Shown here piece after piece: positions 1-10,506 of a stretch of 64,000 bases of DNA. The notes below the pieces were generated by a model. That model was not told the DNA's origin and searched no databases. It worked only from the letters and a program-made list of their open reading frames with translations. How positions within the stretch are numbered: the stretch's first letter is position 1; the number at the start of each line of letters is the position of its first letter. The translations under genes and the position numbers were made by a program. The stretch comes from Chthoniobacterales bacterium. GTDB lineage: Bacteria > Verrucomicrobiota > Verrucomicrobiia > Chthoniobacterales > UBA10450. The stretch covers positions 1 through 64,000 of the forward strand of contig JACDGS010000011.1 of the NCBI GenBank assembly GCA_013821455.1, in the 5' to 3' direction.

Positions 1-136
1 CGCCTCGCGTGCTGGTTTCGGCGCCTCGCCGAAACGAACTTTTCGCGCTAACGACTTGTGACCGCCTCTCGCGGAAAGCAAGTTCGCGATGGCGAGGGCG
101 CCATCGCCCGCACGCGAGGCGCGTGCGCTCCCCGGA
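1..136. repeat. Long palindromic repeat, family B (cut by left edge)
   Basis: A region of imperfect dyad symmetry: it opens with CGCCTCGCGTGCTGG and closes with the related GCACGCGAGGCGCGTGCG, with inner arms such as GGCGCCTCGCC and GGCGAGGGCGCC. Related copies lie at 22747-22876 (inside hrpB) and 19383-19558. The left end is cut by the window edge, so full length is unknown. It is probably a non-autonomous palindromic element; no transposase is nearby. Confidence 0.75.
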
Positions 137-1782
<1,646 letters not shown>

Positions 1783-1831
1783 GTTTAAGTTTTAAGAGGG
1801 CCCGATTTCTTAAAGGTAGTCACCGCGCGAA

Positions 1832-2239
1832 ATGAAAACTCTCCGCTTGGAAATCGTCACGCCCGAGGCCAAAGCCTACTCGGAAGACGTCGAGATGGTC
1901 GTCATTCCGGGGCGTGATGGCGAGCTCGGCGTCTATCCGCAACACGTTCCGGTTCTGACCACGATCAAACCCGGTGAGTTGCGGGTGGTTAAAGGTGGCG
2001 TCACCACTTCGCTCGCGGTCGGCGATGGCTTCGCCGAAATCACGGGCGATTCCATTTCTGTGCTCACCGACATGGCGATGGAATCCTCCGCGATCGACGA
2101 AGCCGCCGCGGAAGCTGCGGTCACGCGCGCGCAAACTGCGATGAAGGAAGATCTCGGGGGCGAAGAAGTCGCGGCCGTGCAAGCGTCGCTGCAAAAAGCG
2201 CTCGCGCAGTTGCACGTGAAACGTCGCGGCCGGCATTAA
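1832..2239 (+). CDS. atpC: F0F1 ATP synthase subunit epsilon
   Basis: Epsilon subunit of the ATP synthase central stalk, coupling rotation to F1 and limiting ATP hydrolysis. The product has 135 residues, normal for the family, with the N-terminal beta-sandwich signature (KTLRLEIVTPEAKAYSEDVE, then VVIPGRDGELGVYPQHVP) and a C-terminal helical Ala/Glu/Lys-rich region. It follows atpD by 49 bp, with an AAAGGTAG-like ribosome binding site ahead of the ATG. A long palindromic repeat starts 13 bp after its stop and may end the transcript. Confidence 0.96.
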   Translation: MKTLRLEIVTPEAKAYSEDVEMVVIPGRDGELGVYPQHVPVLTTIKPGELRVVKGGVTTSLAVGDGFAEITGDSISVLTDMAMESSAIDEAAAEAAVTRAQTAMKEDLGGEEVAAVQASLQKALAQLHVKRRGRH

Positions 2240-2252
2240 GCGATACCCTGCC

Positions 2253-2392
2253 GTCATCCCGAGCGCAGCGCAGCGGAGTCGAGGGATCCCGAAGATTTTC
2301 CGAGAAGCGATGCTGCCGGAAAACTCTGCTTCGGAGCTTCACAGTTTCCCCACGGGATCCCTCGACTTCGCTACGCTGCGCTCGGGATGACT
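2253..2392. repeat. Palindromic repeat, family A (GTCATCCCGAGC type)
   Basis: A large inverted repeat. It begins GTCATCCCGAGCGCAGCG and ends in the matching GCTGCGCTCGGGATGAC, with inner arms GTCGAGGGATCCC and GGGATCCCTCGAC around a unique core. It fills most of the atpC-lpxI gap and could fold into a long hairpin at the end of the atp transcript. Related copies lie near 28752, 31314, 32191, 35098, 39438 and 41897, with a half copy near 56178. Confidence 0.85.
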
Positions 2393-2431
2393 TTCGTGCA
2401 GGCTCGTCCATCATTAAGCATCGACCCACAG

Positions 2432-3241
2432 ATGGAAACGCCCGAAGTCCTCGGCCTCATTGCCGGTAGCGGCGTTTACCCGCTTCTTCTCGCGGACGCT
2501 GCACGCGTCGCCGGCGTAAAAAAAATCATCGTCGCGGCTTTCACCGACGAAACTTCCGTCGAGATCACCAACCGCGCGGACGAAATCGAATGGCTGCGCG
2601 TCGGTCAGCTCGGCAGGCTCCTGAATTTTTTCCGCGCCGCCAACGTTAGGCACGCGCTCATGGCCGGGCAGATCGCGCCGGGAAATCTCTTCAGCCTGCG
2701 CCCCGACTTCAAAACGATGTTCCTGCTCGCGCGCTTGAAAGAGCGGAACGCCGAGTCCATTTTCGGCGCGATCGCGGACCAGCTCGCCGAGATCGGCGCT
2801 GAGCTGCTGCCGGCGACGACTTTTCTCGAACATCTCCTCGCGCCCGCGGGACACATCGCCGGGCCGAAACTGAAAGAACGCGAAGAAGCTGACGTCACTT
2901 TTGGTTTCGAAATCGCGAAGCAACTCAGCGCGCTCAACGTCGGGCAAACGATCGTGGTGAAAAACGGTACCGTCCTCGCGGTCGAAGCGTTTGAGGGCAC
3001 CAACGAAGCCATCAAACGCGGCGGTTCGTTAGGCAAAAAAAACGCCATCGTCGTTAAGGTCACGAAGCCGAAACAGGACATGCGTTTCGACGTGCCGGTG
3101 ATTGGCCTCGAGACGTTGCGCGTGGCCGCGGAAGCGAAAATTCGCGCGATCGCGGTGGAGGCCGGCTGCACGCTTTTGCTGGAAAGAGCGGCCCTGGTCG
3201 ATCTCGCCGACCGTTCCAAAATTTCCCTCGTCGGTCGTTAG
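2432..3241 (+). CDS. lpxI: UDP-2,3-diacylglucosamine pyrophosphatase LpxI
   Basis: Hydrolyses UDP-2,3-diacylglucosamine to lipid X and UMP in lipid A synthesis; LpxI replaces LpxH in many non-enterobacterial Gram-negatives. The 269-residue product begins METPEVLGLIAGSGVYPLLL, the typical LpxI start, and carries MAGQIAPGNLF in the N-terminal domain. The C-terminal domain has the family pattern of a Val/Lys-rich strand, then IAVEAGCTLLLE, then ADRSKISLVGR. ATG 2432 was chosen because the upstream part of the open frame lies in the palindromic repeat. The stop codon TAG is part of a CGTTAGGC word at 3236-3243, and two further copies lie inside the gene (2644, 3027). Confidence 0.93.
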   Translation: METPEVLGLIAGSGVYPLLLADAARVAGVKKIIVAAFTDETSVEITNRADEIEWLRVGQLGRLLNFFRAANVRHALMAGQIAPGNLFSLRPDFKTMFLLARLKERNAESIFGAIADQLAEIGAELLPATTFLEHLLAPAGHIAGPKLKEREEADVTFGFEIAKQLSALNVGQTIVVKNGTVLAVEAFEGTNEAIKRGGSLGKKNAIVVKVTKPKQDMRFDVPVIGLETLRVAAEAKIRAIAVEAGCTLLLERAALVDLADRSKISLVGR

Positions 3242-3312
3242 GCCACGACGCCGCGAAGATAACTTCCTCGTTGCAAAAACGCCATCGCCACTCGAAAATC
3301 GAGCCTCTTCGC

Positions 3313-3385
3313 GGGGTCTTAGCTCAGTTGGTAGAGCGCCTCAATGGCATTGAGGAGGTCAGGGGTTCGAACCCCCTAGGCTCCA
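3313..3385 (+). tRNA. tRNA-Ala (anticodon GGC)
   Basis: A 73-nt cloverleaf. Acceptor arms GGGGTCT and AGGCTCC pair with two G-U wobbles. The D arm is GCTCAGTTGGTAGAGC. The anticodon stem CCTCA/TGAGG encloses the loop ATGGCAT, giving anticodon GGC (alanine). The T arm GGGGTTCGAACCCC follows. The discriminator base is A and no separate CCA tail is encoded. Confidence 0.95.
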
Positions 3386-3420
3386 TGCCTGCGCCAATAT
3401 TAGTCACAGGCGCGGCTGCT

Positions 3421-3921
3421 TCATCCCATCGCTGACAGGTCGATTTTCCCCTTTGCCGCAATAGTCCCGGGCAGGCCCGGCCTTCTGCTCTCTCGCTCGG
3501 CCGCCGCCATGGCGACGTGCAACGCGGCCTTCAGTTGGGCAGGGCTGTAGGGCTTCACAAGGTAGGCGCTAATCGCCAGATCCTTCAGCCGGTGCAAGGT
3601 ACCTTCGTCGGCGGCGCCGGTGCTTATCACGATCGGAACTCGTTGCGTTTGCAGAATAGCACGCGCGGCCTCGATCCCGTCCAGCACCGGCAGGCCGATG
3701 TCCATGATAATCAGATCCGGCCGCAGTTTTTGCGCGAGCTCGATGGCTTCCTTGCCATGGCGCGCTTTGCCGACGACGCGATGATTCAGGAATTTTATTT
3801 TCCGCGTCAGCAGCTCGACGAGATGTTCCTCGTCATCCACGATCAGGATGGAAATCGCACCGCACGGGTCGATGGGAGCATCTGTCTCCGGCGGTTTTTT
3901 AAAGAGACTGATCTTATCCAT
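3421..3921 (-). CDS. Single-domain response regulator (CheY-like receiver)
   Basis: A stand-alone phospho-receiver protein of 166 residues with no output domain. The receiver core starts at SILIVDDEEHLVELL (acidic pair DDE). It has the phospho-acceptor Asp in LIIMDIGLPVLDG, the conserved Ser/Thr in IVISTGAADE and the Lys in YLVKPYSP. About 25 extra residues precede the domain and about 30 basic/Gly-rich residues follow it. ATG 3921 was taken as start; a GTG 24 bp upstream is in frame. It lies divergently next to the exopolysaccharide genes, so a role in controlling them is possible, but no histidine kinase is nearby. Confidence 0.85.
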   Translation of the reverse strand: MDKISLFKKPPETDAPIDPCGAISILIVDDEEHLVELLTRKIKFLNHRVVGKARHGKEAIELAQKLRPDLIIMDIGLPVLDGIEAARAILQTQRVPIVISTGAADEGTLHRLKDLAISAYLVKPYSPAQLKAALHVAMAAAERESRRPGLPGTIAAKGKIDLSAMG

Positions 3922-4181
3922 GACTGCGGCGCGCTGCTCATCCACGCCGCACGAGTGCGCGCGGACAAGTCACTCCTTCCGCCGTTAAAGCACGACTGGT
4001 GCCAGCCGCCCTCGAGATGGCTCGATCATTGCTATCTCGAGATGGATGAAGTTGTTCATCGTCCCACTCTCGGAGAACAACGCCCCGGCAGCGGCCGATC
4101 CATTTCTCGCAGCTACCAGCGTAGTCGCGCGCACGGCGCGTGGCTCTCCGGGCGCGGAATGTCCTTCACCCTGAAATCCAG

Positions 4182-5515
4182 ATGGATACTAGTATCTCCC
4201 GCGCTCAGTGGTGTTCCAAGTCAAACGCGCTCCACCTTGTCTGCGCGATGCTCCTTGTCTCGTTAGGCATACTTGGTTCGGCGCGCGCGCAGGATCCGTC
4301 GGTGAGTACTTTGCCGGCCGCGCCCGTGACGGATCAATCACCCCCGCCTGTTCCGATCGTCCCACCGACGACTCCCGAAGAGGCCGCACAACTTTCGCAG
4401 CAGTTATATCCGGAGCCGCCGGAAAGCACGCCCGAGCCATCGGCCGAGACTAACTCGGAGCAGCGACCGTGGAAGTTCACCCTTAGCGCCAAATTAGGCG
4501 CGACTTATGATAGCAATATCTTCATCGCGCCGGATCATGCGAAAGGTGATTTCATTTACAGCCTTTCGCCCGGCTTGACCTTTGCCTACGGCGATTTCCG
4601 TCTGCGCGAGGAGAACTTCATCATCCTCAATTACGACCTCGGTATCATCCGCTTTGCCCATTACACGGGCGAAGATGCGATCGAGCAACAAGCCAGCCTC
4701 GGCGCGCAGATGCATTTCGCGCGCCTGACTCTTGGTTTGACCTTTCGCTTCCAGGACTTATCCGGCCCGGATGTGGATGCCGGTGATAGGACCAGGCGCC
4801 GCTTATATGAGACAGCGCTCCTTAATCGCTATGAGCTAAGTGATAAGACCTATGCCGAGCTTAACTTCCAAAACAACGTCAATAACTACGAGAGAGGCTG
4901 GACTCGGTCGAATCGCTCGTGCGCCTTTGGTGGAACTATAAGTGGTCGCCTGAGCTAACTCTCGGTGGTGGACTTAGCGGAGGCATTCTCGAGGTCGAGG
5001 AGAGCGCGACCCAGGCCTACGAGCAGGCGCTCGGGCGCATGACTTACTCCGCGACGGATAAGCTTTCCTTCGAGCTGGATGGCGGGATCGAGCTGCGCCA
5101 AACGGACGAGACCGCCCGGGCCACACCTGTCTTTAGCCTTACCGGGACTTATCTGCCCTTTGCCGCGACGCAGTTACAACTTAGCGCTTATCGTCACGTC
5201 GAAAATTCCGCCGTCTTTGTGGGAGAAGATTATACCGCGACGGGCGTGAAGCTGGAGGCCCGGCACACCTGGCGCGGCAGCTACGACCTTATCCTCGCGG
5301 CCGCGTATGAGCATAGCGACTACCAGACCGTAAGCGGCAGCAGCGGGCCTTCCCGACAGGACAATGCTTTTGTCGTTAGGCCAGCCGTGCAGTGCAAGTT
5401 GAGGAGCTGGGCCCAGGTCGAACTCTTTTGCGAATATCGCCACAACGCTTCTACGCTCGGGCGTTTTTCCTTTCGCGACTCACAGGTCGGCCTGCAAGTG
5501 ACCTTTGCTTTTTAA
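4182..5515 (+). pseudogene. Outer-membrane beta-barrel protein of the exopolysaccharide locus, frameshifted
   Basis: Two consecutive frames together encode one secreted barrel. The first half (4182 to about 4897) has a signal peptide ending LGILGSARAQ, a Pro-rich linker, and alternating beta strands typical of surface barrels (KLGATYDSNIFIAPD). The second half runs from about 4895 to 5515 in another frame (LVRLWWNYKWSPELTLGGGL, ending LQVTFAF with terminal Phe). The break is at GAGAGAGG near 4890: removing one GA unit restores a continuous reading (NNYERLDSVESLVRLW). The lesion may be real, slippage-based phase variation, or a sequencing/assembly error. The family is common beside Wza/Wzc genes; a role in polysaccharide secretion is inferred. 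Confidence 0.7.
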
Positions 5516-5531
5516 TCTGACTAACTCACTT

Positions 5532-6119
5532 ATGAAACCACTTATCTTTAGTCTCTTCGCTGTGATTCTGCTCGCCCATGATCTGGCGGCGCAAGCGCCC
5601 GCGCCCTCCGATACGAGCCAGAACTACCGGCTCGCGCCTAACGACCTTATCTACATCAAGGTCTTCCAGGAAGACGACCTTAACTCTACTTTGCGCATTG
5701 CAGAAGATGGCACAGTTATCTTTCCACTTATCGGCGGCGTAAGAATCGGCGGCATCACGGTCCAGGCGGCGACTAAGAATATCCGCGACCTGCTTGACGC
5801 GCGCTTCCTGGTTAACCCGCAAATCACCCTCACCGTTCTGGGTTACGCTAACCGCAACGTCACCGTTCTCGGGCAGGTGCAGAAGCCGGGTTCCTACAGC
5901 CTGCGCGACCAGGGATCGATCGATCTCCTCTCCGCGGTCGGGCTGGCCGGCGGCTTCTCGCGCCTCGCTAACATGTCTAAGATTACAGTCAAGCGCACAG
6001 TCAACGGCCGGGAAGAAGTGCAAGTGTTGGATGGCAAGCGCATGGCTGGTGATACCGGCACCGCGCCCTTTCTCGTCGTACCTGGAGACACAGTTACCGT
6101 CGCAGAAAGGATATTCTAA
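5532..6119 (+). CDS. Polysaccharide export protein, Wza-like (poly-export + SLBB)
   Basis: Periplasmic/outer-membrane exporter component for exopolysaccharide. The 195-residue product has a signal peptide (MKPLIFSLFAVILLAHDLAA) cut near AQA, then the poly-export domain (NYRLAPNDLIYIKVFQEDDL, then LRIAEDGTVIFPLIGGVRIG). An SLBB segment follows (VTVLGQVQKPGSYSL, then IDLLSAVGLAGGFSRLANMS) and the product ends at VVPGDTVTVAERIF. It is shorter than Wza and closer to the single-SLBB type that pairs with a Wzc/GumC-like protein, as here. ATG 5532 begins the signal peptide; the stop is 2 bp before the next gene. Confidence 0.9.
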   Translation: MKPLIFSLFAVILLAHDLAAQAPAPSDTSQNYRLAPNDLIYIKVFQEDDLNSTLRIAEDGTVIFPLIGGVRIGGITVQAATKNIRDLLDARFLVNPQITLTVLGYANRNVTVLGQVQKPGSYSLRDQGSIDLLSAVGLAGGFSRLANMSKITVKRTVNGREEVQVLDGKRMAGDTGTAPFLVVPGDTVTVAERIF

Positions 6120-6121
6120 CT

Positions 6122-8260
6122 ATGAGTCGTTCCCTAACTCCCGCGCGCGAGGAACCGCTCATCGACTTCCGCCACATCTATTTCTCGTTACGAGAAAAAA
6201 CATGGCTCATCGCTGCCTGCACCATCGCCGTCTGTCTCATCGGAGCTATCTATCTCTGGTTGGCCCCGCCTATCTATGCGTCTCGTGCCACGATCATGGT
6301 CGAACAACAGGAAAGTAAAGTAGTTAATATCCAGGATGTCTCCCAGGATGACTTAAAGGCGCTCGAAGTCATGAAGACAGTCGAGCAAAGTCTTACCACC
6401 GATGCGCTCACACTGAGAGTGGCAAAGATAAATCAACTTGCGGCTGACCCAAACTTCCTTCCTCAGCGCGCCGGAGAGACTTATAGCGATGACCAACTTA
6501 TTCGCGCCCTGAACGACCGCACTAATGTGCGGGTGCGGCGCGGCACGCGACTTATCGATATCACGGTAGAGAGTCGCGCGCCCGCGCTGGCGAAAGAGCT
6601 GGCGCAATCCTTTATCGAAGAGTTCACCCGACAAGGCTATGAGCAGCGCATCAATGTCGCGCGCGAGGCCAATGGCTTCCTTGTCCAGGAAGCCGAGCGA
6701 TTAAAAGTAAAGCTCGAGACGAGCGAACGCGAGCTCCAGACCTATCGCGAAGCAAACAACGCTGTCTCCCTCGAAGACAAGCAGAACATCGTCGTCGAAA
6801 CCCTGAAGGACCTGAACTTGAAACTGAACGACGCGCGCACGCAACGGATGAAGCTGGAATCCGATTTCGCGCAATATAAAGACTTAGCCAGGGGCGATCC
6901 GAGAGCTTTGCTCGTGCTCTCCAGCATCGCCGATTCCCCGACCGTCCTGGAAGCGAAGAAACGCGTCGCGGAAGACGAAGCGCAGATCGCCATGCTAAGA
7001 CTACGCTATCGCGCCGAGCATCCCAAATTTCTGGAAGCGCAGAGTGAGCTGGCGCAAGTAACGGCCGACCTGAATAAGACTATTCTGAAAGCTGGGGAAA
7101 CCATTGGTTCCGCCTATGAGGTTGCGACGGTGAACGAACATAAGCTGGAGGATGCCTTGCGCGCGCAGGAGAAGCTCTCGCTCGCCTTGAATAAGATTGC
7201 TATTCCCTATAGCGGGCTGGAGCGAGAAGTAGAGTCCGACCGCGCGCTCTATCAATCCATTTTGACCCGGCTCAAAGAAACCGATGTGACCAAGGCGCTG
7301 GAGAAGAGTCCCATCCGAGTCGTCGAGCCGGCGCGCGTGCCGTCCAGGCCGGTGCGACCGAATAAGCTTCTCGTGACGCTCTTATGTTCGTTAGGCGGCC
7401 TCCTGGCCGGAACCAGCCTCAGCCTGTTCTTACAGGCCATCGATAGCTCTCTCAAGACGGTCGATGAAACGGAGCGCGCCCTCGGCCTGACCGTGGTCGC
7501 GGCTGTTCCGCTCCTATCCGACTTAAACTCGTTAGGTGCTCACCGGGAGCTTCCGGTTCTGCACGATCCTGATTCGCCCGCGGCGGAAGCCTTCCGCTCG
7601 CTCCGTACCGTCCTGTCCCTAAAAGAGCCAGGAGGCCTTCAGGTCATACTCTGCACGAGCGCCGCACCCGGCGAGGGTAAGACTTTTTGCTCGCTGAATT
7701 GCGCGCTGGCCCTGGCGCAACAGGGGCATCGCACGTTGCTGGTCGATGCCGACCTGCGAAGGCCGGCGATCGCCAAAGCGCTCGGATTGAATCCGCACCA
7801 GGCAGGCTTAACTGAATTTCTCTCCCGACGCCGTACGCTCGCCGGCCTCATTCAGTCGGGCGGCGCCGACAATCTCGATGTGCTCACGGCCGGCCCGGCC
7901 ATGCGAAACCCGGCGGAACAATTTAACGCCGCGACGATCGCACGGCTCCTGCAAGACCCGCAAGTCGCGAACTACGATCGCGTTGTTTTTGATAGCGCGC
8001 CGCTCCATGCGGTCAGTGACGGCCTTATACTCGTTAGGCACGCGGATGTTGTCTGCCTGGTCGTGCGCGCGGCCGTTACCCCCGTCCGTGTCGTGCAGCG
8101 CGCCGCCGCGCTGCTCACGGGCGCGGGCGCGGAGGAAATTGCGGTGGTCTTAAACGCCTTGCCCGCGCATAGCCGGGACAGTTACTACTATTACTCCGCC
8201 GACTATGCGCGCCGCACGGAGGAGGAGAGAGAGACCCTGGCGCCAGCCCAACGAGTATAA
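6122..8260 (+). CDS. Polysaccharide co-polymerase with tyrosine autokinase (Wzc/GumC-like)
   Basis: Inner-membrane chain-length regulator fused to a cytoplasmic BY-kinase, 712 residues. An N-terminal Wzz domain starts at residue ~10 (EPLIDFRHIYFSLREKTWLI), with membrane segments near 33-52 and 425-445 and a long coiled-coil periplasmic part (~180-400) between. The kinase has Walker A (AAPGEGKT, ~515), Walker A' (LLVDADLRRP, ~540) and Walker B (VVFDSAPL, ~620). The C-terminus has a tyrosine cluster (SYYYYSADYARR), the usual autophosphorylation tail. It follows the Wza-like gene by 2 bp. Its end faces the glycosyltransferase operon on the other strand, with only 12 bp between. Confidence 0.95.
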   Translation: MSRSLTPAREEPLIDFRHIYFSLREKTWLIAACTIAVCLIGAIYLWLAPPIYASRATIMVEQQESKVVNIQDVSQDDLKALEVMKTVEQSLTTDALTLRVAKINQLAADPNFLPQRAGETYSDDQLIRALNDRTNVRVRRGTRLIDITVESRAPALAKELAQSFIEEFTRQGYEQRINVAREANGFLVQEAERLKVKLETSERELQTYREANNAVSLEDKQNIVVETLKDLNLKLNDARTQRMKLESDFAQYKDLARGDPRALLVLSSIADSPTVLEAKKRVAEDEAQIAMLRLRYRAEHPKFLEAQSELAQVTADLNKTILKAGETIGSAYEVATVNEHKLEDALRAQEKLSLALNKIAIPYSGLEREVESDRALYQSILTRLKETDVTKALEKSPIRVVEPARVPSRPVRPNKLLVTLLCSLGGLLAGTSLSLFLQAIDSSLKTVDETERALGLTVVAAVPLLSDLNSLGAHRELPVLHDPDSPAAEAFRSLRTVLSLKEPGGLQVILCTSAAPGEGKTFCSLNCALALAQQGHRTLLVDADLRRPAIAKALGLNPHQAGLTEFLSRRRTLAGLIQSGGADNLDVLTAGPAMRNPAEQFNAATIARLLQDPQVANYDRVVFDSAPLHAVSDGLILVRHADVVCLVVRAAVTPVRVVQRAAALLTGAGAEEIAVVLNALPAHSRDSYYYYSADYARRTEEERETLAPAQRV

Positions 8261-8272
8261 GTCAGTTCACAG

Positions 8273-9394
8273 CTAGCAAGGCCAGCCGTAACGCGAAAAG
8301 AGTTGGGGCAGGGCCTGGGCGAGGAAAGCCTTTAGCTCCGCGCGAAAACGCGCCGGACCATAGCATTCCGCCTGCGCCCGGCAGAATTCGGGACGAAAGC
8401 TTTTTTCTTCGAAAGCCAACACCGCTTCGCGCAACGCTTCGACCGTTTGCTCATGGAAAAACACTCCAGTTCGGCCATCAACTACCGTCTCCAGCGCGCC
8501 TCCGCCAGCGAAGGAGATCACAGGTCGTCCCGCCGCTTGCGCTTCAACTAGAGTAATGCCGAAGTCTTCCACGCCCGGAAAGACGAACGCCCGGCAACGT
8601 TCGAGGTAGTCTTTCACCACTGGGAACGGCTGCCGGCCAAGAAAGGTAATGTTGCTTTTGGCGCGCGCGCGCAAAGCCCCTAGCTCTGCGCCCCCGCCGA
8701 TAACGACCAACCTCTTGCCTAACGAGTTAAAGACCTTCACGGCCAGGTCGATTCTCTTATAGGGGACGAGCTGCGCGACGACAAGATAGAAGTCTTCCGC
8801 GGGACGGTGCGCGCTATAGTCACCGATGGCGACGGGCGGGTGGATAACAGTCGATTCGCGTCCATAGGTCTGGCGAATCCGTTTCTGCACATAGCGAGAG
8901 TTAGCAATAAAGTGCGTTACCTTCTGCGCCGCCTCGTGATCAAAGCGCCGGAGCCGCGGAATAACTTGCCGGAAAAGTGACTTACCAAACCGGCTCAATC
9001 CCGCCGTATGTTTAAGGTAAGTCTCTTCCATCCCCCAAAGATAACGCGGCGGCGAGTGACAATAGCAGACATGCGGGAGCGAAGGATCGTAACTCAATCC
9101 TTTCGTAAGACTGGCATCGCTCGTGAGCAAAAACTGAGTAGCGCGCGGGAGACGCAACCCACGGAGCGCCGCGGGAAACAAGGGTAGCATCCGCGGATAA
9201 TACCGCGCCGCGGCCGGTAACCGGGCCAGGAGCGATTGGTGGATCGAATGCCGTTGCAACGCCGGACTTAGCTGCCGCGGCGCTGCAAGAAGGGTGTAGA
9301 TGGGAGCGTCTGGGAAGAGTTGGCCGAACTGTTCCAGCACCTTCTCGCCGCCGCGCATCCCGACGAGCCAATGATGAGCAAGCGCCACATTCAT
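8273..9394 (-). CDS. Glycosyltransferase, GT4 family
   Basis: A GT-B fold retaining glycosyltransferase of 373 residues, last gene of the exopolysaccharide operon. The N-terminal half starts MNVALAHHWLVGMRGGEKVLE, and VCYCHSPPRYLWGM is a segment common in mannosyltransferase-type GT4 enzymes. The C-terminal half has LVVAQLVPYKRIDLAV, LVVIGGG and the donor-site pattern FVFPGVEDFGITLVEAQAAG (E-x7-E). It overlaps the upstream gene by 4 nt (ATGA), indicating translational coupling. Sugar specificity cannot be read from sequence. Confidence 0.9.
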   Translation of the reverse strand: MNVALAHHWLVGMRGGEKVLEQFGQLFPDAPIYTLLAAPRQLSPALQRHSIHQSLLARLPAAARYYPRMLPLFPAALRGLRLPRATQFLLTSDASLTKGLSYDPSLPHVCYCHSPPRYLWGMEETYLKHTAGLSRFGKSLFRQVIPRLRRFDHEAAQKVTHFIANSRYVQKRIRQTYGRESTVIHPPVAIGDYSAHRPAEDFYLVVAQLVPYKRIDLAVKVFNSLGKRLVVIGGGAELGALRARAKSNITFLGRQPFPVVKDYLERCRAFVFPGVEDFGITLVEAQAAGRPVISFAGGGALETVVDGRTGVFFHEQTVEALREAVLAFEEKSFRPEFCRAQAECYGPARFRAELKAFLAQALPQLFSRYGWPC

Positions 9395-10506
9395 GAGGTA
9401 GCCAGGAGTTTCCTATAAATAGAGAGATAACTCTGCGCGGCTTGCTGCCAGGAGAACGATGCGGCGACAGACTTACCCTTGGTTATCCATTTTGCTCTCT
9501 CTGCTGGCGTTTCCCGCAAGGCTTCGCGAAGGCCGGCGGCGATGCTGGGAACGGAAGCTGGGTCTATAAGTATCGCCGCACCACCGGCGATCTCCGGGAG
9601 GCAGGAGCTGTTGGATGTGACAACGCGCGTCCCTGCGCTCAACGCTTCCAGGATAGGCAAGCCAAAGCCTTCCTCTAACGATGGGTAACAAAACACATGC
9701 GCCGACTTATAAGCCTGGGCTAACTCTATTTCGGAAAGATAACCCAGAACACTTATACCCGGCTCCTGTAACATCGCAGCGAGAGAAGGGCCGGAGCGAA
9801 ACTGCGCCTGAAGTCGTCCGGCGATTCGCAGTCTTAAAGTAGGAAAGTCTACTCTCAGAAGTCTGAAGGCAGCAATGAGTCGCGCAAGATTCTTATGTGG
9901 CTGCCAAACGTTAAGGGCAAGAATAGTGTTCGATTCGTTACCTACTTCGACGGTCGCAGGCAGTTGTTTGCACCCATTGTAGATGCGCGCCGACTTAGCG
10001 GGAGATATTCTCCCGGTAGTGCGCACCTCACGGAGCACATGATCGGAAACAGTTGCGACATAACTGGCGGATCGCATCCCAGGCAAGGCCGTCAACATCA
10101 TCCAAGTGCGAAAGGAGAGACTGAACCACTCCGGATGACGAACAAAGTTAAGGTCATGCACCGTGACTAAATGCTTCATGCCAAGTCTTAGTCGCGAAGA
10201 TGTATTCAGCGGGTGATGAATAAGAGCGCATCCATGCCGGCGCGCGGCACGGGGCAGGACTAACTGCTCCCAGAGTTGCGCGCGCGGCCGGCTCCAAGTG
10301 CTAAATGGCACTGGCACGACCTTGGTCTTAGGAATGTCCCGCCAGTCATTCACCCCGGGGAATCTTAGGTCGGCGAAAACGACTATGGCAAAGTTTCTCT
10401 CGGCCTTTAGAATCGCGTCGAAGGTATGGAACGCTGAGGTCTGCGTCCCGGTCGGCTGGAGCGTGCCGGAAAAGCGACCGTTAAGGCAGACTGCGGTGTG
10501 CCTCAT
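9391..10506 (-). CDS. Glycosyltransferase, GT4 family
   Basis: A 371-residue GT4 enzyme. The acceptor domain includes HHPLNTSSRLRLGMKHLVTVHDLNFVRHP (quoted in part: LVTVHDLNFVRHP). The C-terminal donor domain has ILALNVWQPHKNLARLI, LRIAGR and CYPSLEEGFGLPILEALSAG with the E-x7-E arrangement. Its start overlaps the end of the upstream polymerase-like gene by 26 bp and its end overlaps the next glycosyltransferase by 4 nt, so the genes form one coupled operon. Substrate is unknown. Confidence 0.9.
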   Translation of the reverse strand: MRHTAVCLNGRFSGTLQPTGTQTSAFHTFDAILKAERNFAIVVFADLRFPGVNDWRDIPKTKVVPVPFSTWSRPRAQLWEQLVLPRAARRHGCALIHHPLNTSSRLRLGMKHLVTVHDLNFVRHPEWFSLSFRTWMMLTALPGMRSASYVATVSDHVLREVRTTGRISPAKSARIYNGCKQLPATVEVGNESNTILALNVWQPHKNLARLIAAFRLLRVDFPTLRLRIAGRLQAQFRSGPSLAAMLQEPGISVLGYLSEIELAQAYKSAHVFCYPSLEEGFGLPILEALSAGTRVVTSNSSCLPEIAGGAAILIDPASVPSIAAGLREALRETPAERAKWITKGKSVAASFSWQQAAQSYLSIYRKLLATS

